Origin: Tannerellaceae bacterium
GTDB lineage: Bacteria; Bacteroidota; Bacteroidia; Bacteroidales; Tannerellaceae
Assembly: GCA_021201295.1 (NCBI GenBank)
Contig: JAJQFE010000023.1
Coordinates: 1-64,000 of the forward strand
Reading direction: 5' to 3'
Length of the DNA stretch: 64,000 nucleotides
Shown here in pieces: positions 1-8,891 of the stretch. Made by a program: the position numbers and the translations under genes. The notes beneath the pieces were generated by a model. The model worked only from the letters and a program-made list of their open reading frames with translations, did no database searches and was not told where the DNA came from. Within the stretch, counting starts at the first letter, position 1. Every line of letters starts with the position of its first letter.

Positions 1-213
1 ATATAATATAGAGTACTTAGAAAGTAAGTTTAAGGAATTTATTTTTAGATAAAAATAATTTTTGGAATGTTTTTAAAAGTTAATTTTGGTTGATAAAGAT
101 CGAATTATGAAAATTAACGTCCGATAAAATAAATACTATTTAATTTATATTTTTTTCTTATTTTTCTTTCTTTCTTTTTTTATTAAATTTACAAATAAAT
201 TTTCTGTTATTGC

Positions 214-998
214 ATGCAACCTTATATCTTTAGTATAAATATGGAAACCATAAACAAACATTTTTCTTGCCAAAATGGCTCTGGTAGCTGGAATGAAAAT
301 CATTTTCTTTTTATTCAATGTTTCAGCCCGTTTTCTTCTATAAGCACTAAAATTTATATGTGTGGGATATATTGCAAAGTCGGTTTTGTTATATAAAATC
401 CGATAATCTTTTGTTAGGTAGTTCTTCTATTGAAGATGTTATAAGAGAGGAATGTGATTTTTATCTTAAAATAGTTTATCCTGATGATTTATCTTTATGG
501 AGAGAAATGTGGAATACCATTTTACAATATCTTAAAAAATTTAAGGAAAGACGGGAGGAAATAGATTATTTTACTTTTACATTTCGTCTTCAACATAATT
601 TTCTCCCTTCTTCCCCACGTTTTTTACAACAAATGGTAAGTTCTCGCATAAAACCAATGTGGGATGGGGATAAATTGCGTTATTTTATTTGTTTAGTAGA
701 AAGTTCTACTATTAAAGAAGCTGGTAATTTACGTATGTATAATAGGGACCATTTAACTTATGAAGAATATAATTTTATATGTAAGCGTTGGAAACAACAA
801 AGAAAAATGACACTGACTAAACGTGAAAGTATCATACTTATGCTTGCTTAACAGGGGAAAAATTCCCGGGAAATAGCTCATGATTTATGCAAAGGGCATA
901 ACACCATTCGAAATCAAATAAAATCATTATTTTCTAAACTGAAAGTTCATTCTATGCAGGAAGCTCTCGAATATGTCTGTAATTATTGTATAATATAA
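214..998 (+). pseudogene. LuxR-type transcriptional regulator, broken by a frameshift and an in-frame stop
   Basis: The gene resembles Bacteroidota regulators with a PAS-like sensory N-terminus and a C-terminal LuxR helix-turn-helix. The N-terminal part is read from 214 in one frame up to the stop at 394-396. The rest continues in another frame from about 390 (IKSDNLLLG onward), so one base appears to be missing near 388-392. The second frame meets TAA at 849-851, and the same frame then continues to 998 with QGKNSREIA and NTIRNQIKSLFSKLKV, the recognition-helix half of a LuxR domain. The stop therefore replaces one residue inside the HTH. With two lesions this is probably a non-functional remnant. 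It sits upstream of the peptide-precursor island and may once have controlled it (inference). Confidence 0.75.
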
Positions 999-1142
999 TT
1001 GTAAAGGAAGGTCTCTCACTAAAATTCTCAGGTGGAATAAAATATTAAATATTAGACTCAAATGGGCTAATTTTTATTTAAAAAAATACATTAAACTTGT
1101 ATGACATTTATTCATTATTTGTTTAATTTAATACTTATAAAA

Positions 1143-1315
1143 ATGGAAGAAAAAAGAAAAACATTAGGAAAACTTAAATTGAATCAACTTAGTGCAAATG
1201 AGTTGGACAAACGAGTCTGAAAATAATAAAAGGAGGTTGTGGATGTGGTTCTGCTTGTAAAGATTATAGTCCTTCTTCTGGCTCTCTTGAATTCAAAGGT
1301 TATTATGGTGGCTAA
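1143..1315 (+). pseudogene. GG-leader natural-product precursor peptide, frameshifted before the GG motif
   Basis: The ATG at 1143 opens a leader with GKLKLNQLSANELDKR, then runs into TGA at 1218-1220. In the next frame, from 1217, the sequence continues LKIIKGGCGCGSACKDY and ends at the TAA at 1313-1315. Joining the two gives a peptide of about 57 residues. The leader, the ELxKR box, the KGG cleavage-like site and the Cys-rich core match the GG-Bacteroidales natural-product precursor family (TIGR04149). A single base missing at about 1214-1217 would explain the break. In that family the leader is thought to be recognised by a maturation or export system and removed after GG. No radical-SAM or peptidase-transporter gene is present in this window. 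It may be a decayed gene or hold a sequencing error. Confidence 0.72.
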
Positions 1316-1388
1316 AAAAGTACAAATTTGTCACAAATAATAATATAAATTTCTGTAGATCCTATCCCTATAACTAAATTTTTGTCAT

Positions 1389-2313
1389 ATGAAATTTTCT
1401 GCTATAATTCCTGCTTATAATGTAGATCAGTATCTTCCCACTTGTCTTGATTCTTTATTATGCCAAGATGTCGATATGGAAATTATCATAATAAATGATG
1501 GTTCTTCAGATAAAACTGCAAATATTGCAGAGCAATATAAAAAGGAGAATAAAAATATCATTGTTATACATCAAATCCATAGTGGAGCTGCAGTTGCCCG
1601 GAATAGAGGGGTTGAGATAGCCAAAGGTCAATATATAGTATTTGTAGACAGTGATGACTGGATTGTAAAAGGAGTATTAAATAAGTTGTATATCATAGCT
1701 GAAGAGAATCAGGCAGATATGGCCATGGGCAATATGTTTTTTTATTATCCGGATGAAAGTGAAAGTTATAGGTATCCTATTTCTTCCCAGCTAAAAAACC
1801 GTATATTTAAAGGATCTCAATGTTTCATTTCCTTAATGGAAAAACACTCCTATTATCCTATGGCAGTAAACTATGTCTACAGGCATGAATGGATAAAGAA
1901 AAAACCTTCGCTTTATTCCTGGTATTATTCATGAAGATGAAGCCTGGACCCCCATAGCCTTATGCCTGGCAAATTGTGTAATATTGACTGATTTGGACTT
2001 TTATTATTACCGGAAGCGAGTGGGATCTGTTATGCATACGATTAATTATAAAAATAGGATTCGATGTCTATCCTATGTCATTAAACAACTACTGGTATTT
2101 ACTGCTGAATATAAGGATAAAGAGGAAGATAAATCTATAAAAAGTTGGATATATGTAAATCTGTTGCGTATGCTGCGAACAGTATGGGACATAATTCCAG
2201 GGATAACAGATTCATCATTTGTTATATCGGATACTTCCATCAATATGGATAGTCAATTAAGTAAGAAGATACCTGAAAAGGCAAAAGAGAGATGCCAAGA
2301 ATATTTTCAATAA
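1389..2313 (+). pseudogene. Family 2 glycosyltransferase, frameshifted at an A6 tract
   Basis: This GT-A fold glycosyltransferase would use a nucleotide sugar on an unknown acceptor. The first frame (1389-1934) starts FSAIIPAYNVDQYLPTCLDS and carries the nucleotide-binding IIINDGSSDKT and the metal-binding DXD-type motif VFVDSDDW. The frame breaks at the A6 run at 1899-1904. The downstream frame reads RFIPGIIHEDEAWTPIAL, the conserved acceptor-side ED motif, and goes on through the segment from 1984 to the stop at 2313. The rejoined length of about 308 residues is normal for the family. It lies 73 bp after the peptide precursor, so it may have glycosylated the peptide or a linked product (inference). 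Confidence 0.85.
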
Positions 2314-2341
2314 TAAAAGCAGGTAAAAAAAGATATTTGGA

Positions 2342-2812
2342 ATGGAAAATAATCCATGGGATATTTATATAAACCGTTTATCGGAACAGGACCTGCTAAA
2401 TAAAAAAATGATCCTGATCTATAATAAGCCGGAATGGTATGAGTACGATTTGTTGACACCGGAGAACTTCCCTCCGGATTATATAATAACATTTGATCAT
2501 AAATACCTGCAGGTGACAGATATAATTGTTTTTTATTTGGACGACTTAGTGGATCGTTTACAGGGTGATCTAGATAAGTTCAAGAATCAGATATGGGTAG
2601 CCTGGGGTAAAGAAGAAGAAGAAAATTATCCCATCATGAAAGACGATGATTTCAGAGTATTATTTGATATCTGGCTGACTTATCAAAAATCATTTAATAA
2701 GTTAAAACTCTATTATATTCAAAAAGCTACTCAGGAGAATACCGAATATATGGTAGACTTCATACATCCGTTTATTCGCCTTTGTGATTTTTATGAAAAT
2801 GATTACACATAA
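2342..2812 (+). CDS. Family 10 glycosyltransferase-like protein, N-terminal domain only
   Basis: This 156-residue protein resembles the N-terminal domain of bacterial family 10 (fucosyltransferase-type) glycosyltransferases. The supporting pieces are YNKPEWY near residue 28, ITFDHKYLQVTDIIVFYL near 50-67, NQIWVAWGKEEEENYP near 82-97 and FDIWLTYQKS near 107-116. In that family the text normally continues with a donor-binding catalytic domain of about 150 more residues; here the protein diverges after LTYQKS and stops. It is therefore either a truncated remnant or a stand-alone acceptor domain. It follows the broken GT2 by 28 bp and probably belonged to the same transcription unit. The family match is by eye and moderate. 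Confidence 0.5.
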   Translation: MENNPWDIYINRLSEQDLLNKKMILIYNKPEWYEYDLLTPENFPPDYIITFDHKYLQVTDIIVFYLDDLVDRLQGDLDKFKNQIWVAWGKEEEENYPIMKDDDFRVLFDIWLTYQKSFNKLKLYYIQKATQENTEYMVDFIHPFIRLCDFYENDYT

Positions 2813-2926
2813 GTCGTTGTTTGGATTTTTCTTTTGCTCACTCATTTAGTATTTACACTTTTTCATTGGAATTATGAATTACAATCGATATAATTGTATT
2901 GTATAATCACTTAGAACTAATATAAA

Positions 2927-4131
2927 ATGAAAAATGTAACCACAATTTGTATCTTCCTGTCTATACTACTGACGGGATGTGAAGGACAAAAAACTCCGCT
3001 GCTGATAGTGATCCTTTATCACTATTGATGTGAATGCACGTTACCCCAGAAAAGAACTGATTCTCCAGGACTTTCTGGATGTGGAATATATTCCGTTGGA
3101 AACAAATGACGAGTTTATTACATCTGCTTCTTTACAGGCCCTGGACACTGATATATTATTAATTAAAGATCATGGTTGGATTAGCAAGGGTGACATATTT
3201 ATTTTTGACAGGAATGGTAAAGGTTTGAGAAAAATCAATCGTGTGGGTCAGGGGAGAGAAGAGTATACAGATATATTAGATATCGCGATGGATACGGAGA
3301 ATGATGAAATCTATATTAATAATCATTTCGCTCAAAAAATAGTAGTGTATGATTTGTATGGTAATTTTAAGCAGAGTATCAAGCAGAAAGAAGGTGTTTT
3401 CTATAATTTGATAGCGAATTTTGACCGGGATCATTTAATCTGTCATGATGGACATTTTGAAATTGATAAGCCGGAAATCAAAAGGAATTATTTTTTGATC
3501 GTGTCCAAAGAGGATGGAAGTATTCAGGAAATTCCAATTCCTTTTAAAGAGAAGAAATCGAGGTCCATGATGATGAGAGATGCGAGTGGTAAAGTAATCA
3601 GTAAAATTTATAGCATTTACAATAAACCGCTAATCCCTCATCAAGGTAGTTGGCTGATTACTGAATTATCTGTCGATACGATTTATTCCTATTCACCGGA
3701 GCATGTGTTGAAGCCTTTTATTGTACGAGTCCCGTCTATTCACTCTATGGATACTGAAGTATTTTTATTCCCCGGTGTTCTTACGGAAAATTATTATTTT
3801 ATGCAAACCATAAAAAAGAATTTGATTTTGTAAAAGAAACAGGCTTCCCGACAACGGAGTTAGTATACGACCGACAAGAAAAAACAATTTATGAATGTGT
3901 CATATATAATGATGATTTTATAAATAAAAACCCATGAGCTTAGTTTATGAAATACCTATACCTCCGGTTATTATAAATAATGAGGAAATCGCATTTATGA
4001 CAAGATTAGGTGCTTACAATCTTATAGAAGCCTATGAAAAAGGGGAATTGAAAGGTCGGTTAAAAGAAATCGCTGCGGAATTGGATGAGGAATCCAATCC
4101 GGTAATTATGGTGGCAAAGCATAAGAAATAA
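2927..4131 (+). pseudogene. 6-bladed beta-propeller lipoprotein, multiply frameshifted copy
   Basis: The first of two tandem paralogues. The ATG at 2927 gives a lipoprotein signal with lipobox SILLTGC, but the frame stops near 3028. The mature part (RYPRKELILQDFLDVEYIPL) resumes in another frame by about 3018 and runs to 3833. The frame changes again at the A6 run 3812-3817, where the peptide continues KEFDFVKETGFPTTELVYDR, and once more at the A5 run 3926-3930. The last segment ends at 4131 with LIEAYEKGELKGRLKEIAAE. Each piece aligns with the intact gene at 4143, so the breaks are genuine disruptions of one reading frame of about 390 residues. The family (PF17170-like) is typical of surface lipoproteins in this phylum. 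Confidence 0.85.
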
Positions 4132-4142
4132 ACATTCGTTAT

Positions 4143-5306
4143 ATGAAAAAACTACTTGTAATTTTAATAACCATTCTGTTGGGAGTGACGGGATGTGAAG
4201 AACGAAAACAGATAGATGGCAATGAACTCATCGTAGTGGACGTAACAGCCAGATACCCGAAAAAGGAAGTGGCTCTTCAGGATATACTGGATGTGGAATA
4301 TATTCCTTTGGAAACAAATGACGAATTCATCCATCAGGGATATTTGCGTGCCATCGGTAAGAATACCATCGTCGTCAGGAATTGGTCCCGGGATGGGGAT
4401 CTTTTTATTTATGACAGAAATGGGAAAGCGCTCAAAAAGATAAACCGGAGAGGGGGAAGTAACGAAGAATATACCAGTGCAACTGAAATCATCCTGAATG
4501 AGGAAAATAATGAGTTGCTTGTTTGTGATGCATTGGAAAATAAAATAATGGTGTATGATCTGGAGGGAAATTTTAAGCGACGCTTTTCATTAGATCCGGA
4601 AATCGATTATCATGGTATATTCTCTTTCGACCGGGATCATTTAATTATTAATGAGATAACTTTCGATTATGAATATGGAGCGAAAGATACACCTTCTTTT
4701 CTGATTTTGTCCAAACAGGATGGAAGCCTTACCCGGACAATTAATATCCCCTTCCATGAGAAAAAGTCATTCCTTATCATAGTGCCGGAAGTAGGAGTTT
4801 CATTTCCCCGTACCTACAATCCGGTGTTTTCTTACCGGAATGGTTTTATACTGACGAAGCAATCCTCTGATACGATTTATATGTATTCGACAGATCATCA
4901 AATGACCCCATGGGTGGTTAGAACTCCGTCTATTCAATCAATGGAGCAGGAAATCTTTCTTTTTCCAACGTTTCTTACCGATGAGTACTATTTCCTGACT
5001 AAAGTGGAGAAAGTATGGGATTTTAATCTCAGGAAAGGCTTCCCAAACACGCATGTGATGTATGATAGGCAGAAAAATGCTTTAAATGAATGTGTCATAT
5101 ACAATGATGATTTTAAGGATAAAAAACCATTGGATATCACATGCCGGTTTATGAATGAAGAAATTGCATTCTGGCAAATCCTGCAAATAGATGAACTGAT
5201 GGAAGCCTATGAAGAGGGCAAATTAAAAGGGCGGTTGAAAGAACTTGTTTCCACATTGGATGAAGACTCCAACCCAGTCCTGCTGTTGGCAAAATACAGG
5301 AAATAG
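4143..5306 (+). CDS. 6-bladed beta-propeller lipoprotein (intact paralogue)
   Basis: This 387-residue protein has a lipoprotein signal at residues 1-18 (LLGVTGC), so it should be anchored to an envelope membrane. The body shows propeller-like repeats with RYPKKEVALQDILDVEYIPL at the first blade, DLFIYDRNGKALKKINRRG, a segment around FSFDRDHLI, and a C-terminal EAYEEGKLKGRLKEL helix. It belongs to the 6-bladed beta-propeller group (PF17170-like) that is abundant in Bacteroidales and often sits near small secreted peptides. The function is unknown; binding of a ligand or cell-wall material is only inferred. It is 11 bp downstream of the broken copy and shares long near-identical segments, which points to tandem duplication. 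A hairpin with a T-rich tail follows at 5367. Confidence 0.8.
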   Translation: MKKLLVILITILLGVTGCEERKQIDGNELIVVDVTARYPKKEVALQDILDVEYIPLETNDEFIHQGYLRAIGKNTIVVRNWSRDGDLFIYDRNGKALKKINRRGGSNEEYTSATEIILNEENNELLVCDALENKIMVYDLEGNFKRRFSLDPEIDYHGIFSFDRDHLIINEITFDYEYGAKDTPSFLILSKQDGSLTRTINIPFHEKKSFLIIVPEVGVSFPRTYNPVFSYRNGFILTKQSSDTIYMYSTDHQMTPWVVRTPSIQSMEQEIFLFPTFLTDEYYFLTKVEKVWDFNLRKGFPNTHVMYDRQKNALNECVIYNDDFKDKKPLDITCRFMNEEIAFWQILQIDELMEAYEEGKLKGRLKELVSTLDEDSNPVLLLAKYRK

Positions 5307-5337
5307 ATTAATAGAAAGATTCGGGAGAGATAGAAAA

Positions 5338-5446
5338 GATGTTCCCCGCAGCAGGCGGGGATCGTGAAAGGAATGACGATCTCCTTTATTTTTTATCCAA
5401 ACTGCTGGTTTCCATGCGATCCCCACCTGCACGGGGAACAGTCCGG
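5338..5446. repeat. Inverted pair of GC-rich palindromic elements
   Basis: The element at 5340-5363 (TGTTCCCCGCAGCAGGCGGG, continuing GATCG) and the one at 5418-5442 (CGATCCCCACCTGCACGGGG, continuing AACA) are imperfect reverse complements about 55 bp apart. The first is also a hairpin itself (CCCCGC 5344-5349 with GCGGGG 5355-5360). A related TGTTCCCC/GGGGAACA hairpin occurs at 34488-34513. The role is unknown; it could be a dispersed palindromic repeat or transcription-ending structures. Confidence 0.5.
5367..5396 (+). terminator. Candidate terminator after the beta-propeller gene
   Basis: AAAGGA (5367-5372) pairs with TCCTTT (5382-5387) and is followed by ATTTTTTAT. The stem is short. It lies 60 bp after the propeller stop codon, inside the inverted repeat pair. 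Confidence 0.45.
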
Positions 5447-5560
5447 GACAGATTCTTGTTATGGGAAGATGGAGTTGGAAAGAGATGTGTCTGGCAGATT
5501 TTTGTATATGTCGGATAACTTTCCGTAATTTGCCCTTTCTAAAAACAGATCCGCGTTGAT

Positions 5561-8269
5561 ATGACTACTAAGCAACATGCTGGCTCCGGCCGGTCTTCGA
5601 TTCAGGGATTAACCAAACAGCAGGTGGAAGAGAGTCGCCGCCTATATGGAGAGAATCTCCTGACTCCCCCTCAGAAAACCTCGTTATGGAAATTATTCCT
5701 GGAAAAGTTTGATGATCCTATTATACGGATCCTGTTAGTAGCCTGGCTCCTGTCTCTTCTTATTGCCGGAGTGCATTGCTGGGGTCCGGAACAGCAGGGA
5801 TTTACCGCCTTTCTGGAACCCATTGGTATATTCTTTGCCATTATGCTGGCCAGTTGTGTCTCTTTTTTCTTTGAAATGAGAGCCAATAAAGCCTTTGATG
5901 TCTTAAATACAGTCAATGATGACACCTTAGTCAAAGTGATCCGGGACGGATCTATCCGGCAAATTCCTAAAAGAGAAGTAGTCGTAGGAGATATCGTCGT
6001 ATTGGAAACTGGAGAAGAAGTCCCGGCAGACGGCAGGTTGCTGGAAGCGATTTCACTCCAGGTGAATGAGTCCACCCTTACCGGGGAACCGGTAATCGAT
6101 AAGACCACCCACGAAGCGGATTTTGATCCGGAAGCCACTTATCCTTCCAACATAGTGATGCGGGGGACTACCTTAGTAGATGGCCACGGAATCATGGAAG
6201 TGGAAAAGGTCGGGGATGCTACCGGATATGGGAAAGTATATGAAGGCTCACAGATCGATAATCAGTTGGAAACTCCTTTGCAGATCCAACTGAAGGGATT
6301 AGCCGGACTGATCAGTAAGGCAGGCTATACGATTGCAGGACTTACATTTGCCGCTTTATTCATCAAAATGTTAGTAGCTGCAGAAGGTCTGCTGGTGATG
6401 GACCAGGTCGGGCAGGTGCTGAACATATTTATGGTAGCCGTCACACTAATTGTAGTTTCTGTCCCGGAAGGACTCCCCATGAGTGTCACCCTGAGTTTAG
6501 CACTCAGTATGAACCGGATGTTGAAAACCAATAATCTGGTTCGCAAAATGCATGCCTGTGAAACAATGGGAGCTACTACTGTCATCTGTACAGACAAAAC
6601 AGGCACCTTAACGGAAAACCAGATGCAGGTATATGAAACCCGGTTTTATCATCTGGACGGACAGCATCTGAAAAAGGATGAGTTAAGCGACTTAATCAAA
6701 GAAGGGATGGCAGTCAACTCCACTGCCTATCTGGAATTTACCGAAGGCAAAGTAAGTGCCCTGGGAAATCCGACAGAAGGAGCCCTCCTGTTATGGCTGA
6801 ATAAAGAGGGAGAAGATTATCTCTCCTTACGGGAACAGGCAACCGTGATTGAACGGCTTACCTTTTCAACGGAAAGGAAATATATGGCTACACTCGTCCG
6901 GTCTCCTTTATTAGGTAGAAAAGTTTTATATGTAAAAGGCGCACCGGAAATTGTACTGGCCCATAGTGCACGGGTCGCCATAGATGGAACCACCCGGACT
7001 GTAGAAGAAAGCCAGGCCGGAATAGAAAAGCAGTTGCTGAACTACCAGAATCAGGCAATGCGGACCTTAGGATTTGCTTATCAGTACGTAGAGGACAAAG
7101 ACGAGGCCTCTTTATTTAAAGAAGGACATCTGTTTAAAACAGATCTGACCTATATCGGGATCGTGGCTATTTCCGATCTGGTAAGAAAAGATGTCCCGGC
7201 AGCCGTCCAATCCTGTTTGCAGGCAGGAATAGATGTGAAGATCGTTACAGGAGATACACCCGGTACGGCACGGGAGATCGGACGGCAGATTGGGATCTGG
7301 CACCCGGAAAACACAGAGGCCGACCTGATTACCGGTCCAGCTTTTGAAGCCTTAACGGATGAAGAAGCACTGAACCATGTATTGGACCTGAAAATTATGT
7401 GCCGGGCACGTCCTACGGATAAACAGCGATTAGTTCAGTTACTCCAGCAAAAGGATGCAGTGGTGGCAGTTACAGGAGATGGAACCAACGATGCACCAGC
7501 GTTAAAAGCAGCTCAGGTCGGACTGTCGATGGGAGATGGGACCTCGGTGGCGAAAGAAGCAAGTGATATTACCATTCTGGATAATTCATTCAGTAGTATT
7601 ACCCGTGCAGTGATGTGGGGGCGTTCCCTTTACCGGAATATCCAGAAATTCCTTTTATTTCAGTTGACCATCAATGTGGCAGCCTGCCTGATCGTTTTAT
7701 TAGGTTCCCTGTTGGGTGCGGAATCACCGTTGACCGTCACCCAGATGCTATGGGTGAATCTGATCATGGATACGTTTGCTGCAGCGGCTTTAGCCTCCCT
7801 TCCTCCGAATGAGCGCGTGATGCAGGACAAGCCCCGGAAAAGCGGACCCGGCGGAGATTTTATTGTTTCCCGTCCGATGGCCTGGCATATATTTATTGTA
7901 GGGGTTTTATTCGTGATAGGGTTGATGGGATTACTCGTATATCTTCAAAACAGGGATGGCATCCTTTCCGCTTATGACCTGTCTTACTTTTTCACCGTCT
8001 TTGTGTTGTTGCAATGCTGGAATATGTTCAATGCCAAAGCCTTTGGAGATAATAAATCGGCATTTAGTGATCTGGCCGGTAGTAAAGTGTTCCTGGCAGT
8101 CGCTTTCCTGATCCTGACAGGACAATACCTGATCGTGACTTTCGGAGGACAGATGTTCAGTGTCGTTCCTTTGACCTGGAAAGATTGGGGCATAATAGCC
8201 GGCAGTACATCTGTCGTTTTATGGATCGGTGAACTGATCCGGTTGGTAAGAAGAATAAAGACTAACTAA
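5561..8269 (+). CDS. Calcium-transporting P-type ATPase (P2 type, PMCA-like)
   Basis: This 902-residue membrane pump uses ATP to move a cation, most likely Ca2+, out of the cytoplasm. It has an N-terminal cation-ATPase domain, then the actuator with LTGEP near residue 175, the M4 ion-site motif VPEGLPM near 305, the phosphorylation motif CTDKTGTLT (Asp about 345), KGAPE in the nucleotide-binding domain and the hinge GDGTNDAPA near 640. M6 carries WVNLIMDTFAA, with the Asn and Asp expected for a calcium site. The length matches bacterial PMCA-type ATPases. It stands alone between the propeller gene and tRNA-Thr. Ca2+ rather than another cation is inferred from the M4/M6 residues. Confidence 0.93.
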   Translation: MTTKQHAGSGRSSIQGLTKQQVEESRRLYGENLLTPPQKTSLWKLFLEKFDDPIIRILLVAWLLSLLIAGVHCWGPEQQGFTAFLEPIGIFFAIMLASCVSFFFEMRANKAFDVLNTVNDDTLVKVIRDGSIRQIPKREVVVGDIVVLETGEEVPADGRLLEAISLQVNESTLTGEPVIDKTTHEADFDPEATYPSNIVMRGTTLVDGHGIMEVEKVGDATGYGKVYEGSQIDNQLETPLQIQLKGLAGLISKAGYTIAGLTFAALFIKMLVAAEGLLVMDQVGQVLNIFMVAVTLIVVSVPEGLPMSVTLSLALSMNRMLKTNNLVRKMHACETMGATTVICTDKTGTLTENQMQVYETRFYHLDGQHLKKDELSDLIKEGMAVNSTAYLEFTEGKVSALGNPTEGALLLWLNKEGEDYLSLREQATVIERLTFSTERKYMATLVRSPLLGRKVLYVKGAPEIVLAHSARVAIDGTTRTVEESQAGIEKQLLNYQNQAMRTLGFAYQYVEDKDEASLFKEGHLFKTDLTYIGIVAISDLVRKDVPAAVQSCLQAGIDVKIVTGDTPGTAREIGRQIGIWHPENTEADLITGPAFEALTDEEALNHVLDLKIMCRARPTDKQRLVQLLQQKDAVVAVTGDGTNDAPALKAAQVGLSMGDGTSVAKEASDITILDNSFSSITRAVMWGRSLYRNIQKFLLFQLTINVAACLIVLLGSLLGAESPLTVTQMLWVNLIMDTFAAAALASLPPNERVMQDKPRKSGPGGDFIVSRPMAWHIFIVGVLFVIGLMGLLVYLQNRDGILSAYDLSYFFTVFVLLQCWNMFNAKAFGDNKSAFSDLAGSKVFLAVAFLILTGQYLIVTFGGQMFSVVPLTWKDWGIIAGSTSVVLWIGELIRLVRRIKTN

Positions 8270-8274
8270 AAAAG

Positions 8275-8347
<73 letters not shown>

Positions 8348-8367
8348 GATATATGCATATCCGGACA

Positions 8368-8832
8368 TTATTCTACATCCGAAAGCAGGTCATTCAGGAA
8401 TTGGTCGAGATCAGCATCCAGGTCTTTCAGGAGCGGATCATCCAGCCGGAACATGTCATCATCTATAAAGAGCAACTCTTCAATGACTATAAATTCCTCA
8501 TCAGTCAGGCTGACAGCAAAGGGTCTGGTAAATACAGGAGCCTCAAACACCTCTTTGGAGGCTAATGTATTGAGCGCTGACTTGACTACCGGAAATACTT
8601 TATTCGTATAAAAAGCTTGTTCTTCATCCGGACTGTTGACCCAGTCAAAGATAACTATTTTTTCCAGTAAGTTCTTTGCATCATCAAAAATCGTCAGTTC
8701 TCCGATTTCAGCATCTACCTGTACATATAAGTTACTGATCAGGTCCGGAGATTTAGATGACGTAAGTTGGTTAATAGCTGAAACAAAAGTTTTCTCAAGG
8801 ATGGTCTGAACTTTTACGTTGCTTGCGCTCAT
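8368..8832 (-). CDS. Conserved hypothetical acidic protein
   Basis: I do not recognise this 154-residue protein. The ATG at 8832 (MSASNVKVQTILEKTF) is preferred to an upstream TTG at 8862. It has no signal peptide or membrane segment, so it should be cytoplasmic. The C-terminal third is very acidic (FIDDDMFRLDDPLLKDLDAD), and the middle looks like mixed alpha/beta sequence. It lies just upstream of tRNA-Thr on the same strand and downstream of the lipoprotein gene at 8892, with no obvious partner. A structural or regulatory role cannot be assigned. Confidence 0.7.
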   Translation of the reverse strand: MSASNVKVQTILEKTFVSAINQLTSSKSPDLISNLYVQVDAEIGELTIFDDAKNLLEKIVIFDWVNSPDEEQAFYTNKVFPVVKSALNTLASKEVFEAPVFTRPFAVSLTDEEFIVIEELLFIDDDMFRLDDPLLKDLDADLDQFLNDLLSDVE

Positions 8833-8891
8833 GTCTGTATTTATTTCCCCAATTATTTTCAAAAGTAATCATATTTCCCGGAACAACAGGA

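Noticed and set aside
1-213. Gene in the AT-rich left edge
   Set aside because: The sequence is rich in A/T runs and stops in all frames; at most it contains the promoter of the broken regulator.
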